From contig JAWWNJ010000041.1 in NCBI GenBank assembly GCA_037176885.1, forward strand, positions 1 to 64,000: 64,000 nt of DNA, read 5' to 3'. The position numbers and the translations under genes were made by a program. The stretch is from Favolaschia claudopus. Taxonomy: Eukaryota > Basidiomycota > Agaricomycetes > Agaricales > Mycenaceae. This document shows, piece by piece, positions 1-10,452 of this stretch (its first letter is position 1; the number at the start of each line of letters is the position of its first letter). Below the pieces are notes generated by a model that did no database searches, had not been told where the DNA came from, and was given only the letters and a program-made list of their open reading frames with translations.

Positions 1-91
1 CTAACTGAGACAGCTGAGGAAAGGCCATATTCCGGCTCGCTATTATTGTCATTCAACTACAAACTTTCCTACAAAGAAGCAGCAGGGTGCC

Positions 92-1302
92 TCAGTTCAA
101 ACCCATGCTATGGGACCGAATTATTATGCTTTTAAGTTTCTCCCTACGTCTATTCATCACGTCCCATATTATGTCCCAGTTCCCAATTGGATGGCGCTGC
201 GAAATGTTCAGCTCGCTGAGGTTGGGCAGAACGACGGGATCCAGCAAACTGGCAATGCTAAGACCTTGAGTGGTGGTGTGTTTTGTGAGGACAAGCTTGC
301 TGATGCCAGCAAGCTTGACGGACAGGGATGGCTCCATCCACTCACAGGTGAACGTTGTGAGAGGCGGTTGCGAACGATCGAGGAATGGGCCTAGCTGTTC
401 CACGTCCGCGGGCTGCACGCTTAGCTCCTCAAGACACGGCAAGGTAAGTTGTTTCAGCCAATGTGCTTGCCCTGAGTGACTTGAACTGAGCGTCAACGTC
501 TTCAAAGTATTCACCACAAAAACCAGCCCCTCCGTCAATTCTTCAGGATCATCGTCCTCGTCCCAGTCACAGAAGATGAAAACGCAGCGGGAGAGCAAAG
601 GGAAGCTGCCGCCGAACAGGTATTTCAGATTGTAAGCTGAACTTCCCCAAAACTCACCCCTTGACTTCTCCATGTGCAACAGCTGCAGCTTTGGGAAGTC
701 GAGGTACGGGTGCGTATGTGCATACAGCCAATCCTCCCATAAAGGTGCTGCTACTGTCAAGGACCGAGTGTACGGCGCCACGGTTTCCCAGAAAAGCGCC
801 AAATTCGCCGCGCAGGCGTCTTCAGACCGCATGCAGTGAAAGACGATGTGCAGACCCAGCTTTGCGCCGCGAGACACCAAAGAGGCGAGCCCATCTCCAA
901 AGTTATAGGACGTCCTGGACGTGAATGTGTATTCCACCGTGTTCCACAGCTTCGCCGTGCTCCGCAACGCGCGATTCCACGAGTATGATATTGTCGAGAG
1001 TTTAGCCAGTTGCGATGGGCGGGGCCCGACGTTCCCTCGTCGCCAAGAGACCACCACAAGATCATGGCCACGATCTCGAGCGGTAACGTCGGCCCCAACT
1101 GCAGCTGCTCAACCTTCAGGCGCGCAGAATTGATATCCTTCCTGAGAGCGATACTGATTTGTGCCGCTTCCTTCGTATCCTGGGACAGGTTTTGGTGGGC
1201 CAAATATTTGATATTCGCGACACGGCACTCCAAAACGGCTAGGCGAAGGGCGCTGCGTTTCTGTGCTGCTACCAATTCTGCAAGCTCTGTATCTGTATCC
1301 AA
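92..1302 (-). pseudogene. F-box-like gene with a frame break
   Basis: An N-terminal helical stretch (about 65 residues from 1302 downward) leads into an F-box-like motif, LPLEIVAMIL, near 1070-1045. The reading then has to move to another frame (1057 to 92) for the expected continuation: PRPSQLAKLSTISYSWNRAL, then an LW pair and about 260 residues of LRR-like C-terminal sequence. No intron fits between the two frames, because the overlap lies inside the F-box itself. This indicates a one-base indel near 1040-1065. Family role (known): substrate receptor of SCF ubiquitin ligases. The start codon is not resolved; no ATG is in frame at 1302, so a short upstream exon is possible. Either a recent pseudogene or an assembly error. 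Confidence 0.6.
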
Positions 1303-1356
1303 AGGATGCGCGCGGACGGAGACGCGGTTGGCAGCCAGATTCTGTTACAGGGTTGA

Positions 1357-1532
1357 AAGCGGCCGAAGCCTGGGAGTTATCTGACATTAGAGGGACACAG
1401 TGTGACGAGCTCAATAGTGGTCGGCGGTTAGTAGCACTGGATGGAATATCGATGATAATTTCCGAGTCGAAAGCGGTCGAAGGCTGGATGTTATCTGACA
1501 TTAGAGGATGCACAGTGTGACGAGTTCGATAG
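1357..1532. repeat. Imperfect tandem duplication (two copies of about 62 bp)
   Basis: Positions 1357-1418 and 1470-1532 share the same order of motifs (AAAGCGG, GAAG, TTATCTGACATTAGAGG, CACAGTGTGACGAG) with scattered differences, spaced about 113 bp apart. They lie upstream of the F-box remnant. No coding sense is evident. Confidence 0.7.
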
Positions 1533-2194
1533 CGACGTTACGACCGCAGTTTAGAGCTTCAGCGCTTCAGCTCAGATCGGCGACAGGTTGATTCAATCGC
1601 GATTGGTTACCTTGGTTGACAAGGTGACGGTCTTCTCCAACCTCATAATTAGCTAAGCAGCCGTGACGATCCGTCGTCTCCCACGGAACTTACGAGTCCC
1701 GTCATTCCTGTTCAGCTACGCGGTCACTTTGGAAAATCCATCAGCCTCATATGTAGTGTCCACCACCGACCCAATGAGGGGGTATGTACAGAGATCGATG
1801 CCATTGATACAGAGCGTAATACGTCGAGGAAAACTGTGCGATAACATGTAGATAGAAAAATAGCGTGTGGATAGGGGGAGGACTAGAGGTATGTGTGAGG
1901 TATGTGCATTGTGGGATTCATCACGAGTGTACAGGAGTCAATAGCAGGTAGATAGCAATAGAGATGACAACAGAGAAAGAACGCATATGAGTCGACTCGG
2001 TGGGCTCCAGAGTCAATAGCAGGTAGATAGCAATGGAGATGACAACAGAGAAAGAACGCATATGAGTCGACTCGGTGGGCTCCACTTCTTGTTCGCCTCG
2101 GGTGGGTCACCCACCGCCACGAAAGGAGGATTTTCCAGCAGCTCGTGGCCGAAACAGCTGCCGACAAACGTCGTCTCTCCATTGCCTAGAGGAT
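1533..2194. other. Intergenic, contains a 75-bp tandem duplication
   Basis: I see no gene. At 1935-2009 and 2010-2084 there is a 75-bp head-to-tail duplication with one visible mismatch; each copy ends in GTCGACTCGGTGGGCTCCA. The rest shows no recognisable feature. Confidence 0.7.
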
Positions 2195-4516
2195 TCAATA
2201 ATACATGTCAGCATCCCGATCGTCATCGCCAGCTTCGTTCTTCAACCGCTCCATTTTCGCTCGCTCTTCGCGCTCCACCTCGGCGACGAAGGCTTTGTAT
2301 ACCTCCTCGTTGAAATATTCACCGGCATCGCCGTCATATCTCTCATCTTGCAGAGGCTCTTGGGGCTTTTTAGAAGGCACACGCAGCAGAATACGGGCAC
2401 CTCCGACCGAGAGGAACTGTGGAACCACTGGGTCGTCGTCCAAAAAGCTACCAACCTGCACTGTCTCCATCGCATTGAGAGCTTCTGACCACTGTCTGTA
2501 CGTTCTCCGTAACAGCGCCTCCTCCTCCTCCTCTTCAGAGCGAAGAAGGTCCTCGTAGAGCTTCTCGAGGGCATCAGGGGTCGGGTTGTCGTCGTTAGGG
2601 TTGGCACCGAGCAACATGCCGCGGAGGGTTAAGGTCTTCAGCTCCCAGATATGAACGTCGGTGGAGTATTCGGGGGCGTTAGGGTATGGAGCGCGTCTCA
2701 GGTGTGCAGGAATCTCGACTCGTCCGTCGGGCAAGGGAAAGAGTATTTTAGGATGTTCTGGATTTCGACCCTGCTCGTAAGTTCCCATGACTAGCTCGAA
2801 GACCCCTGGCAAAGTTGGTTCATGCTTGGTGCCAAACGACGACCGCATAAGGTCGCGAAAAACACTTGACACGACGTTCGCTACGGGTTCGACCGTTCTT
2901 GCGCTGTTACAGGAGTCCCAAATATCTGAAAACGTGTCTAATCCATGGCGTTGCGAAAAAATGGTGTCAATGAAAGAGTGTATCTACCGGGATGAATCAG
3001 TGATTATTTCAGACGTTGTCTACGCAGTGTGAAGGACGCACAAGGTCAAGCACCGCACTGTTCTCGAGTCGAAGGACCTTCGACTGACGATCACACATAA
3101 AGGCGCCAGCGTGGGATAAATCTTCCCATCTCAAGGCAGCGGCATCGAATGAAGAGGAGCAGTCGAGTTCGCAATCTATGACCCCAGACCAGATAAGCTC
3201 AATTAACCCATCGAGAGAGGCCTCGCGGGGATTTTCTGAGTGAAGAGGAAGTCGGCCCACCAACTCGGTCAGAATTCGGAAAGGGTTTTCCTTGCGAACA
3301 GGGTGTGGATTATTCGTTTCCAAAAGCTTGACAATGACCTGGCGAGAGGGAAGGACAGGCTCAACGCTATCTGTGTCCTGTACTGGAAAAACATATTTCC
3401 CGCAAGAGCGACGCAACTCCGTGAGATCAGGTTTGTCGAGTACTGAGCATGCCAAATCAACTGCTTCGTCTTCGGTGAAACCGCAGCATGTTTGTAAGCC
3501 AGGGACATCTTTGAGATCGGTCCACGAAACGTCTTGTAGAGCTGGGTATTTCACCGAAAATGTACCCGTTAAGAACAGCTTGTCGATAACATCGGATCCA
3601 GCGAGCAAGGGAAGCCAGAAGGACCTATCCACGAGGCTCTCAATTTCAGCTGAACTAACGCTGGAGGGAGCTGCAAATAGGTGGCTGAGGGTGCGAAAGG
3701 TACGGTTTGTGATTGGTGCATCGTAGTCATCAACACCCACAGAAAGTGTATGACTTGAAGCTCGGACAAGGTCCTGCATAACGGGCGTGAGACATGACAA
3801 GCGGGGTAGATAGGGCACTAACGAATACGCGGGTGAGCTTATCACCAGAACCCGATCTGAAAAAGCTGTCGGGATTGTCGAGTTTTAGTTCTGTGGCGTA
3901 TTCGATCAGAAAGCCGTCCAGGGCATTGATGATCTGGAAATCCAGCTGCGCTCCTATATCATCGATATCCCCCATAGCGTCGATATCCGAAAGCGCAAAA
4001 GTGAGACTAAGGTGCTGGCTTCGGTGTGGGACAGCCTGAGTAGAGACCGAAAGGTTTTTGAAGTGCTCTTGGAACTCGTCGGCTCCCTGAATATTATAAT
4101 ATTCACTTAGTGTGGAAAGAAAGGCGCTCTTTCCAAACTGTGGTGGGCGGAGAAGTAGGTACCGGAATCTCTCAGGCAGTTCGAGAATGCAAGATTTCTT
4201 GTCGATGAACACCACGTCCGACTGAGCGCAGAAGTCGTTAAACCCGTCGGAGTTGCGGGGTAAGACGAGACGGAGCTAAGTATCATTAGAAAGCGCAAGA
4301 CGCCACACTGCACAGTGCACCTACGTCGGAAGAAACTAGAGAAGAACGATCGGAACTGGTGAATGGAGACACAACTGAGTGCGCGTGCCTCTTTACGCGC
4401 TTTGATCCAGTGTCGCTAGCACTACTGGATGTCTCACTCCAACTGCGTTTCCCAGTACTACTTGACCCACTAGATGACGATGGCGAAGATGGAGAAAATG
4501 CACGTGCTGACAACAA
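2195..4516 (-). CDS. AAA-ATPase-like domain protein (PF09820 type), intact, 4 exons
   Basis: The exons 4516-4325, 4275-3829, 3773-3042 and 2983-2195 join in phase 0 to give 719 residues without a stop; introns are 49, 55 and 58 nt with GT-AG ends. Residues 1-64 are Ser-rich and of low complexity. The core begins near residue 80 with VFIDKKSCILELPERF and a modified Walker A, RPPQFGKS, as is usual for this family. Next come a DDYDAP segment after the second intron and a long uncharacterised C-terminal region with an EEEEEE run. The family is abundant in Agaricomycetes; its bacterial relatives often carry a PD-(D/E)XK nuclease domain, which I do not see here. Cellular role unknown. This is one of the few undamaged flanking genes. 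Confidence 0.8.
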
Positions 4517-4628
4517 GCGTCAGGCTCGTGAAGAGAATATGGAAGGGAACAAATTTCGCACTAGAGGAGCTTGGTTGAGATTGCGCAACTGAGGGGGTGG
4601 TTTCAGACATTAAGAGCATAGTGGGAGA

Positions 4629-6315
4629 CACACCGCAAAATTGAAACTTTCTGCGATACCAGTAAACTTTGCAGTAAACATTAATTACATCTGTAACAGA
4701 AAGCTTACCAGTAAATCAAGAATACAGTGTGCAGTATATCTATATAAGAACCAAAGACTTCGTGTCTGGGTGGGACAAGACAAGACAAACGAAAGGAACA
4801 TTCGTATTGGCTGACCGCTAACAAAATGCCGTGAACCGCCCCACTTGGTGCGTCATTTTGTCGAGATGTTGATTTCGTGCCCCATGCTCCACGCCATCTC
4901 TCTGCACGATGTCAATTCACTCGATGCTCAACCATGCCCGCGACAACGGCCCGTCTTCGCCCATTGCTGCCCAAGACGCCCTCTATGACTCAGCCAGAGC
5001 CCTTTTTGCTTAGCAGCTAAGCAAAACAATGGAGCGCGAGGGGAATCTTGGCGAGCTGAGTGCAGTCAACGGTGCACCTGTGGGGATCAGAGCGAGCCCA
5101 GTTTCAAGAAAGAGTCGGAGTCAGGTCAGCAATTCAAAAGGATGTTGGCATGCCGGACCTGTTGAAAAGGAATTTTTCCTTAGTCCGAGTCTGAACGGCG
5201 TTCAGCGGGCCAAAAAAGACGGAGGAAGAGAGAAGCAAAGGAAAAAGAGAATGATGGTCGTTTGGTACGCAAGACTTGCGATCTGAGCTACATTGTGGAC
5301 TTCGCACTGATTTCGCGAGCACAGTCAGGCATTGGAAGACCTGTAAACTTGACACGATCATTGGCTCAACGAGCACGCCGGCAACGAGAGCTCGCTGGCG
5401 ATATTGAGGATCTATTGGACATCAAGGGATATAAAGGTTGTCATAGGTCTCGAGCGCAAACGCTACGGCGGAGAGTTGAACGAGGGGAACGAAGGTTAAA
5501 GTCATATCCTGAATGCGGTACGTGTCCACCCAATTGGAGCTGTATTGTCTGTAATTACTGTTTGTTCCTCACAGATCCAACTCAGGCATTAGATCAAGCC
5601 CTCGACCACGAATACGATGTCAATCAGCCTCGCCGCAATGACCGATATCGGGAAAGTTACTTACCGAAGTAGGATGCTTCGGTATGAGGATGAGGTTCGG
5701 CGAGGTGTTTATGCTGAGGAACAACGACGGGAGATGATGCTTGGATGGCAACAAATTTCCCCAGGCATTTCAACATCGTAAACGGCTTAAAATGAGATTT
5801 TTGCATTGTATTTACTATATGTAAGAAACCAAGCCATTTGAGATGGAGTGAGCTCGCACACGGGGCCGCGAGGAGTCGACCGAAGGTCGGCGACGATCGG
5901 CACTGGCACCTGGTTTTTGTAGGACAGAAGAGCGGAATCCCATGGCGAAGCATGGGCTCACTGCTAGTGGAACAGAAAAGAAAGCTTTCAGCACGACAGA
6001 AAGTGATGCCGAAAGTAAAGCTTTCGGCAAGGCAGTAAATGATCCGGAAAGCAATGCTTTCTGGAGCACTTTTTTCTGGTTCGCTTTCTGCGTCGCAGAA
6101 AGTGCTCCAGAAAGCATTGCTTTCCGGATCATTTACTGCCTTGCCGAAAGCTTTACTTTCGGCATCACTTTCTGTCGTGCTGAAAGCTTTCTTTTCTGTT
6201 CCATATACTGCACAGACTGTATTCTTGATTTACTGGTAAGCTTTCTGTTACAGATGTAATTAATGTTTACTGCAAAGTTTACTGGTATCGCAGAAAGTTT
6301 CAATTTTGCGGTGTG
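4629..6315. mobile_element. Non-autonomous DNA transposon with 110/112-bp TIRs
   Basis: 4629-4738 is the reverse complement of 6204-6315; the only difference I see is a 2-bp indel near the inner end. The termini read CACACCGC, and AGA lies on both outer sides (4626-4628 and 6316-6318), consistent with a 3-bp target-site duplication. A 3-bp duplication with a CAC terminus suggests the CMC/EnSpm (CACTA) superfamily, but this is inference. No transposase is visible inside. A plus-strand open frame at 5262-5672 resembles nothing I know. A large perfect palindrome abuts the right TIR. The near-identity of the TIRs suggests recent activity driven in trans. Confidence 0.8.
5969..6202. repeat. Perfect palindrome, 102-bp arms and 30-bp spacer
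   Basis: 5969-6070 is the exact reverse complement of 6101-6202 by base-by-base reading. Each arm itself contains short palindromes (GAAAGCTTTC, CGAAAGCTTTCG-like) and repeated CAGAAAG/CTTTCTG units. The right arm ends two bases from the right TIR. It would extrude as a very stable hairpin or cruciform. Confidence 0.9.
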
Positions 6316-6397
6316 AGAAAACATTGAAGGGCGACGCGAGCGTGACATACGCGCGAGTCACGGTCACGATGCCCTGATCGAATCATCGTATGATCGT

Positions 6398-6426
6398 GGG
6401 GGGGGGGGGGGGGGGGGGGGGGGGGG
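6398..6426 (+). repeat. Homopolymer of 29 G
   Basis: An uninterrupted run of 29 G residues, with a further run of nine G about 40 bp downstream. It is a G-quadruplex candidate and a likely length-error site in sequencing. Confidence 0.95.
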
Positions 6427-7127
6427 TCAGAAGTTCGAGCCCGCTGGGATCAGGCTCTCCAGAGAGGGGGGGGGCCAGAGAGGCTCCAAAGACGTCTTCA
6501 GAGAAAATGATCGGTCTCTGGAGACGATCGTTCAATTCTCTGAGACTTTTGATGGGCCCGGACGTTTCCGGTTCTCGTCATCCTTTCGTTACCTTCACCT
6601 CATCCCCGACGCGAGCTGGGCGAGCTCGACGCGTTCTCTCGAACGAAGACGAACCAAGGCTGCTACTCATCTGGGCTTATGTCACCACGCCTCGCGTCCC
6701 GATATGGTTTCTTGTCTGGCCAAAGGCGGTCTGCTATAGTTTGCGGGTGGTTGCGCACAAACGCGTCAAAATCGGATGGCGACTAGCTCTGTACTCCCTC
6801 TCAACACTTCTAGTACCCTCAGCTGGATTTCAGAGCTGTTACTTCGCAAATATTATCAAGTAGAGCAATGCAATAATATGTTCTTGTCCAATCTTTTCTC
6901 GTATTCTGTTATTCTGCAAGTACCTGGCAAGTGAGCATGAATAATAGCTGCATGATTCGCGCCTCCCAGCCATCACGCCCGACTGTTTCACCTTTCGGGG
7001 ATGCCGCCGCACGTGAATGAGCACGCACGGACCACGGCAAGGCATATAAAGACTCGTACGATTGACTTGAAAATTCCTCAGTAAATTACAACTTCCTCTC
7101 ACTCTCCCTTGAGTCTTCTTATTCACC
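6427..7127. other. Intergenic; nothing recognised
   Basis: An open frame on the plus strand (6390-6863) is GC-skewed and resembles no family. The last 120 bp are C/T-rich and precede the ATG of the alpha-kinase-like gene, so they may hold its promoter; a TATAAA lies at 7044-7049. Confidence 0.4.
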
Positions 7128-9967
7128 ATGCATCCAAACGAACATATTCCATCCCTGACGTCGCCCGCAGAGTCGTCTCCGACCTTGCATTCCAACCCCA
7201 TCGACCCTCCTCCAATTACTCACTGCATGCAGTGCGGCCGCTCTGAATACCTCTCGGATGAAAAAAGATGCGAGGGTAAAGGCCAGGATGTTTGTAATTG
7301 GGGACCGTCGGTATAGACGTGTATGTATCTCCCTTATTTCTCTGTACCTTGCTGAATGATTCAATAGTGCAATGGGTGCACTTTTATCAACTTCCGCGAC
7401 CCTCATAAGACACCGCTTTCGCAAGTTCCTATCGAGGTCCAGGTATTTCTTTCTGCGAGGTTTTTATTTTCTGTTTCTAATTGAGCATTGTATAGATTCG
7501 CTGGGCCACAAAAGCCAGTCTTGAGATCGCAAAAAAGGACAACACGGCTGCACACCTCGAGTGCACGGGCCCCAGCTGCCATGGATCCAACGCACAGGGT
7601 CAGCCACGCCGTGCCAACAAGGAATGCGCACGGCTTTACTGCGCAACGTGCTGTAGAGCCGCTGGAGGCTGCTCTAAGCATTCCAGCCGAGTTGAGGAAA
7701 GCGGCGTGACAAGCAGTAAGTAACCATTTCATCTTCTCTGGACGTACTACAGAGCTAACCGTATCATGTACAGTGCCTGCTCCTCCGAGTTCTACTGATG
7801 GTAGGTTTGCTCGCACCTCATTGAGTCTCACTCATTCAGCATTTTCTTAATAGGCAGCGACTCGAGCGGGGACTCTCGCCGCTATGCTCGGGCATTATCC
7901 GAGGACTATAGTCGTGGATGGCTTGGTGCACGTTTGGAGGGGCTTCAGGAGTCTCGCTCTCGCGCCGAGGTAGAGGATGACCTGGCAAAGAATGTCGTTC
8001 AAGTGCTTGTGTGGTTCAAGGTATTTCGCTTCGTTGGGTCGCATTCTATTGCTTTGTGGATTGAAATCTTTTGTTCAGGGAGCTCCTCAGCCGCCCAAGT
8101 CTTTTACGACAAAGGGCGAGGATGGAAAGTTAGTTGTTTCCAATATCCCGGCCCTCTCCGCCGTGGTCCAAGATGGGTTTATTTGTGTACTCCTCCCGTC
8201 CTCTCCTCCATCTTGGACCATATATGACTCTCGCCTGCCAATAACAATATCACCTGGCTTTCCGATCCTTCTCAAGGCTCTTGACGTCGAAATCTGCTTC
8301 AATCTCGATGTCGAGGCCCCGAGAATCATTGGTTCTACTCCACTTGCAGCCCCCTACTTGAATGTGCAGTCTAGTATCTCAATAACGCCTGCCGCCGTCG
8401 CCGCTATGCAGCTGAATGCAGCTCTCGTGGCCAGCGTGCCAGTGGCTTCAGCTGCCGCCACTCCTTCAATCCCCTCCCCTGCTCTCCCAGTGGCTCCCGC
8501 TGCAGCATCTGACAACAACGCTCGGAACACTGCTCTCGTCAACTCATACGCCTCAGTCGATGCAAGACTCGATCAATTCCCCCATCGTTTCGCGTCCGAT
8601 ATGGTGCCCAAAATGGAAGCCTTACTGAGTTCTCGTTCCGAGACTTTATCTGTCGAGGCTGCCTATGGTCTCACTTTCGATAAAATACCTTATGTGATGA
8701 AGACTGTCTACAAGCATATCAACATCTACAATCTCGCCAAAAAATTCGGCATTCTTGACGAAGTCGCAGTGTTTGGCCGCTCTCCCAACGGCACTTGGGC
8801 TAAGGTTGTCCGCCGAGTTGATGAACTTCGCAAGGGCCCTGGTATTTCTCTCTTTGCTGCTCGATTCTTCGCTCGCTAACATGTTCTCAGCACCCGCAAT
8901 TCTCAATCTTACGCAAGGCTCATTGACTGTCGGTGATATGAACGCGGCTTTCAATCCATCGGAGAGTGGTCCTCAGAACACTGTCTTTGTGGATGAGAGC
9001 ACTCGTTCGGAGTCGGTGTCGGCTTTGATCTCGTACTACCAATCCAATAATGACGGTATTCTTGTCGACTTTCGCCCACCCGCGCTGGATGCTTCGCAAC
9101 CAGTTACGATCTTGGAGGAGTGCGCCTGGTGGGGTAGTAAATTTATGGTTCACATTAGTCTCTCGTAGACAGACGCTACAACACGGAAGTCCTCGTACCT
9201 GCGGTGTGTTGTAGGTTCACATGGCGAGCATTCAAATTTGCTGACATTGGTTCATTTCTAATGGCCTCGTAGGGTTCGTTCCAGCTTCCCGGTCAACCCG
9301 ACGAGCTGGTGATTGCTGTGAGCGCATGTACGATGATGATGCGAGAGTGGTATGGCTGGAGGGAGCTCGTGCTTCAGAGCTGAATCGACTTTGCGACGAA
9401 TTCCGCAAACGGGCGGAAGACATGAATGTGCAGCTTCCAGGTGAACATTTCATCTCCTTGAGTTTTTGTTCGGAACTTTGCGCTAACGCATTCATTCAGA
9501 TTTTGAAGTCGCTGCAATTTGTCTTATAACAGATACCGAGTCGGAGAAGCTTTCTTTGGCTCAGCCATGGCGCCATGGAACTCGAGTTGACATGATCAAC
9601 TTTGACGCTACTCGAATTTGGTTTGCTCAAGCGTTGACTGCCCTCTCTCACTACACCTATGAGGCAAGCAATTTCAACAGTGTCTATGTTGACTTCGAGG
9701 GTATGCTGTCTACGCTAACTTTCATTCTTTTGCTCACCGTTGTTAGGTTTCTTTATATCAACTGGATATCGCATTTTTGACTCTCGTACTCATGTCAAGG
9801 ACATCAAGTCGAATTTGTGCGGCTCTGACTTCCTTGGTAGTATGGGTGCATCAGCGGTTGAAGGCTTTCATATGAACCACAAATGCAATGATTATTGCGT
9901 TGCCCTGAAACTAGGTAATTTAGCTCAATTGTTCTGCATTTTTCCGTCTTACTCCTTCCTACTCTGA
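7128..9967 (+). CDS. Alpha-type protein kinase-like gene with N-terminal Cys cluster
   Basis: The gene is spliced; introns seen include 7311-7367, one starting after CAG near 7443, small ones around 7712-7854, one at about 8021-8078, one near 8843-8890 and one near 9700-9748. The N-terminus has paired cysteines (HCMQCGRS; CNGCTF; CARLYCATCC), probably zinc-binding. The C-terminus ends with HKCNDYCVALKL, which fits the H-x-C-N-x2-C zinc motif closing alpha-kinase domains (known for eEF2K and TRPM7), preceded by a segment resembling the alpha-kinase C-lobe. The usual glycine-rich loop is replaced by sequence I cannot align. Exon joins between 9120 and 9330 could not all be kept in frame, so the gene may be decayed there. 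The 3' end is uncertain. Confidence 0.5.
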
Positions 9968-10452
9968 GTCCTTACCTACAAAAGTTACTTATAAACCATG
10001 CTTAATTCATTATTTCGAGTGTTAAACAAGTCGAAGTTGAACAACAAATCCCTGAACGACGCTAATGAAAGACTTTGAGTTTCTCGTAAGCGCCGGCGGC
10101 TTGTACCGATTTGAACGAAGTCGGGCTGTTAAATGAATACCCACTGATAGTTTAGTTTCAACCTGAAGCATCTTGAGTGCATTCTCCCTGGTTTACATTG
10201 TGCACCATGACTCTCGGTGACTTGGAAAATGTTCATTTGAACGGTGACAACAGAGACAAACAAGGTGTCCACTGCACCGATTCTCTTGAACTCGTTGAAT
10301 GAATGTGTTACTTGATGTTCTGCCTGTGTTAGAAAGCATCATGGGCATCCTCTTCGATGACCATTCTATTGTGGGCCGCCACTGTGATATATTCAATGCT
10401 CATTTATGAATTATCGGACGTGATTAACAAGCGAACGAAGTCGAATAAATTA
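9968..10452. other. Intergenic; nothing recognised
   Basis: AT-rich spacer between the convergent alpha-kinase-like gene and the CxC5/CxC6 gene. I see no coding or repeat feature. Confidence 0.5.
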
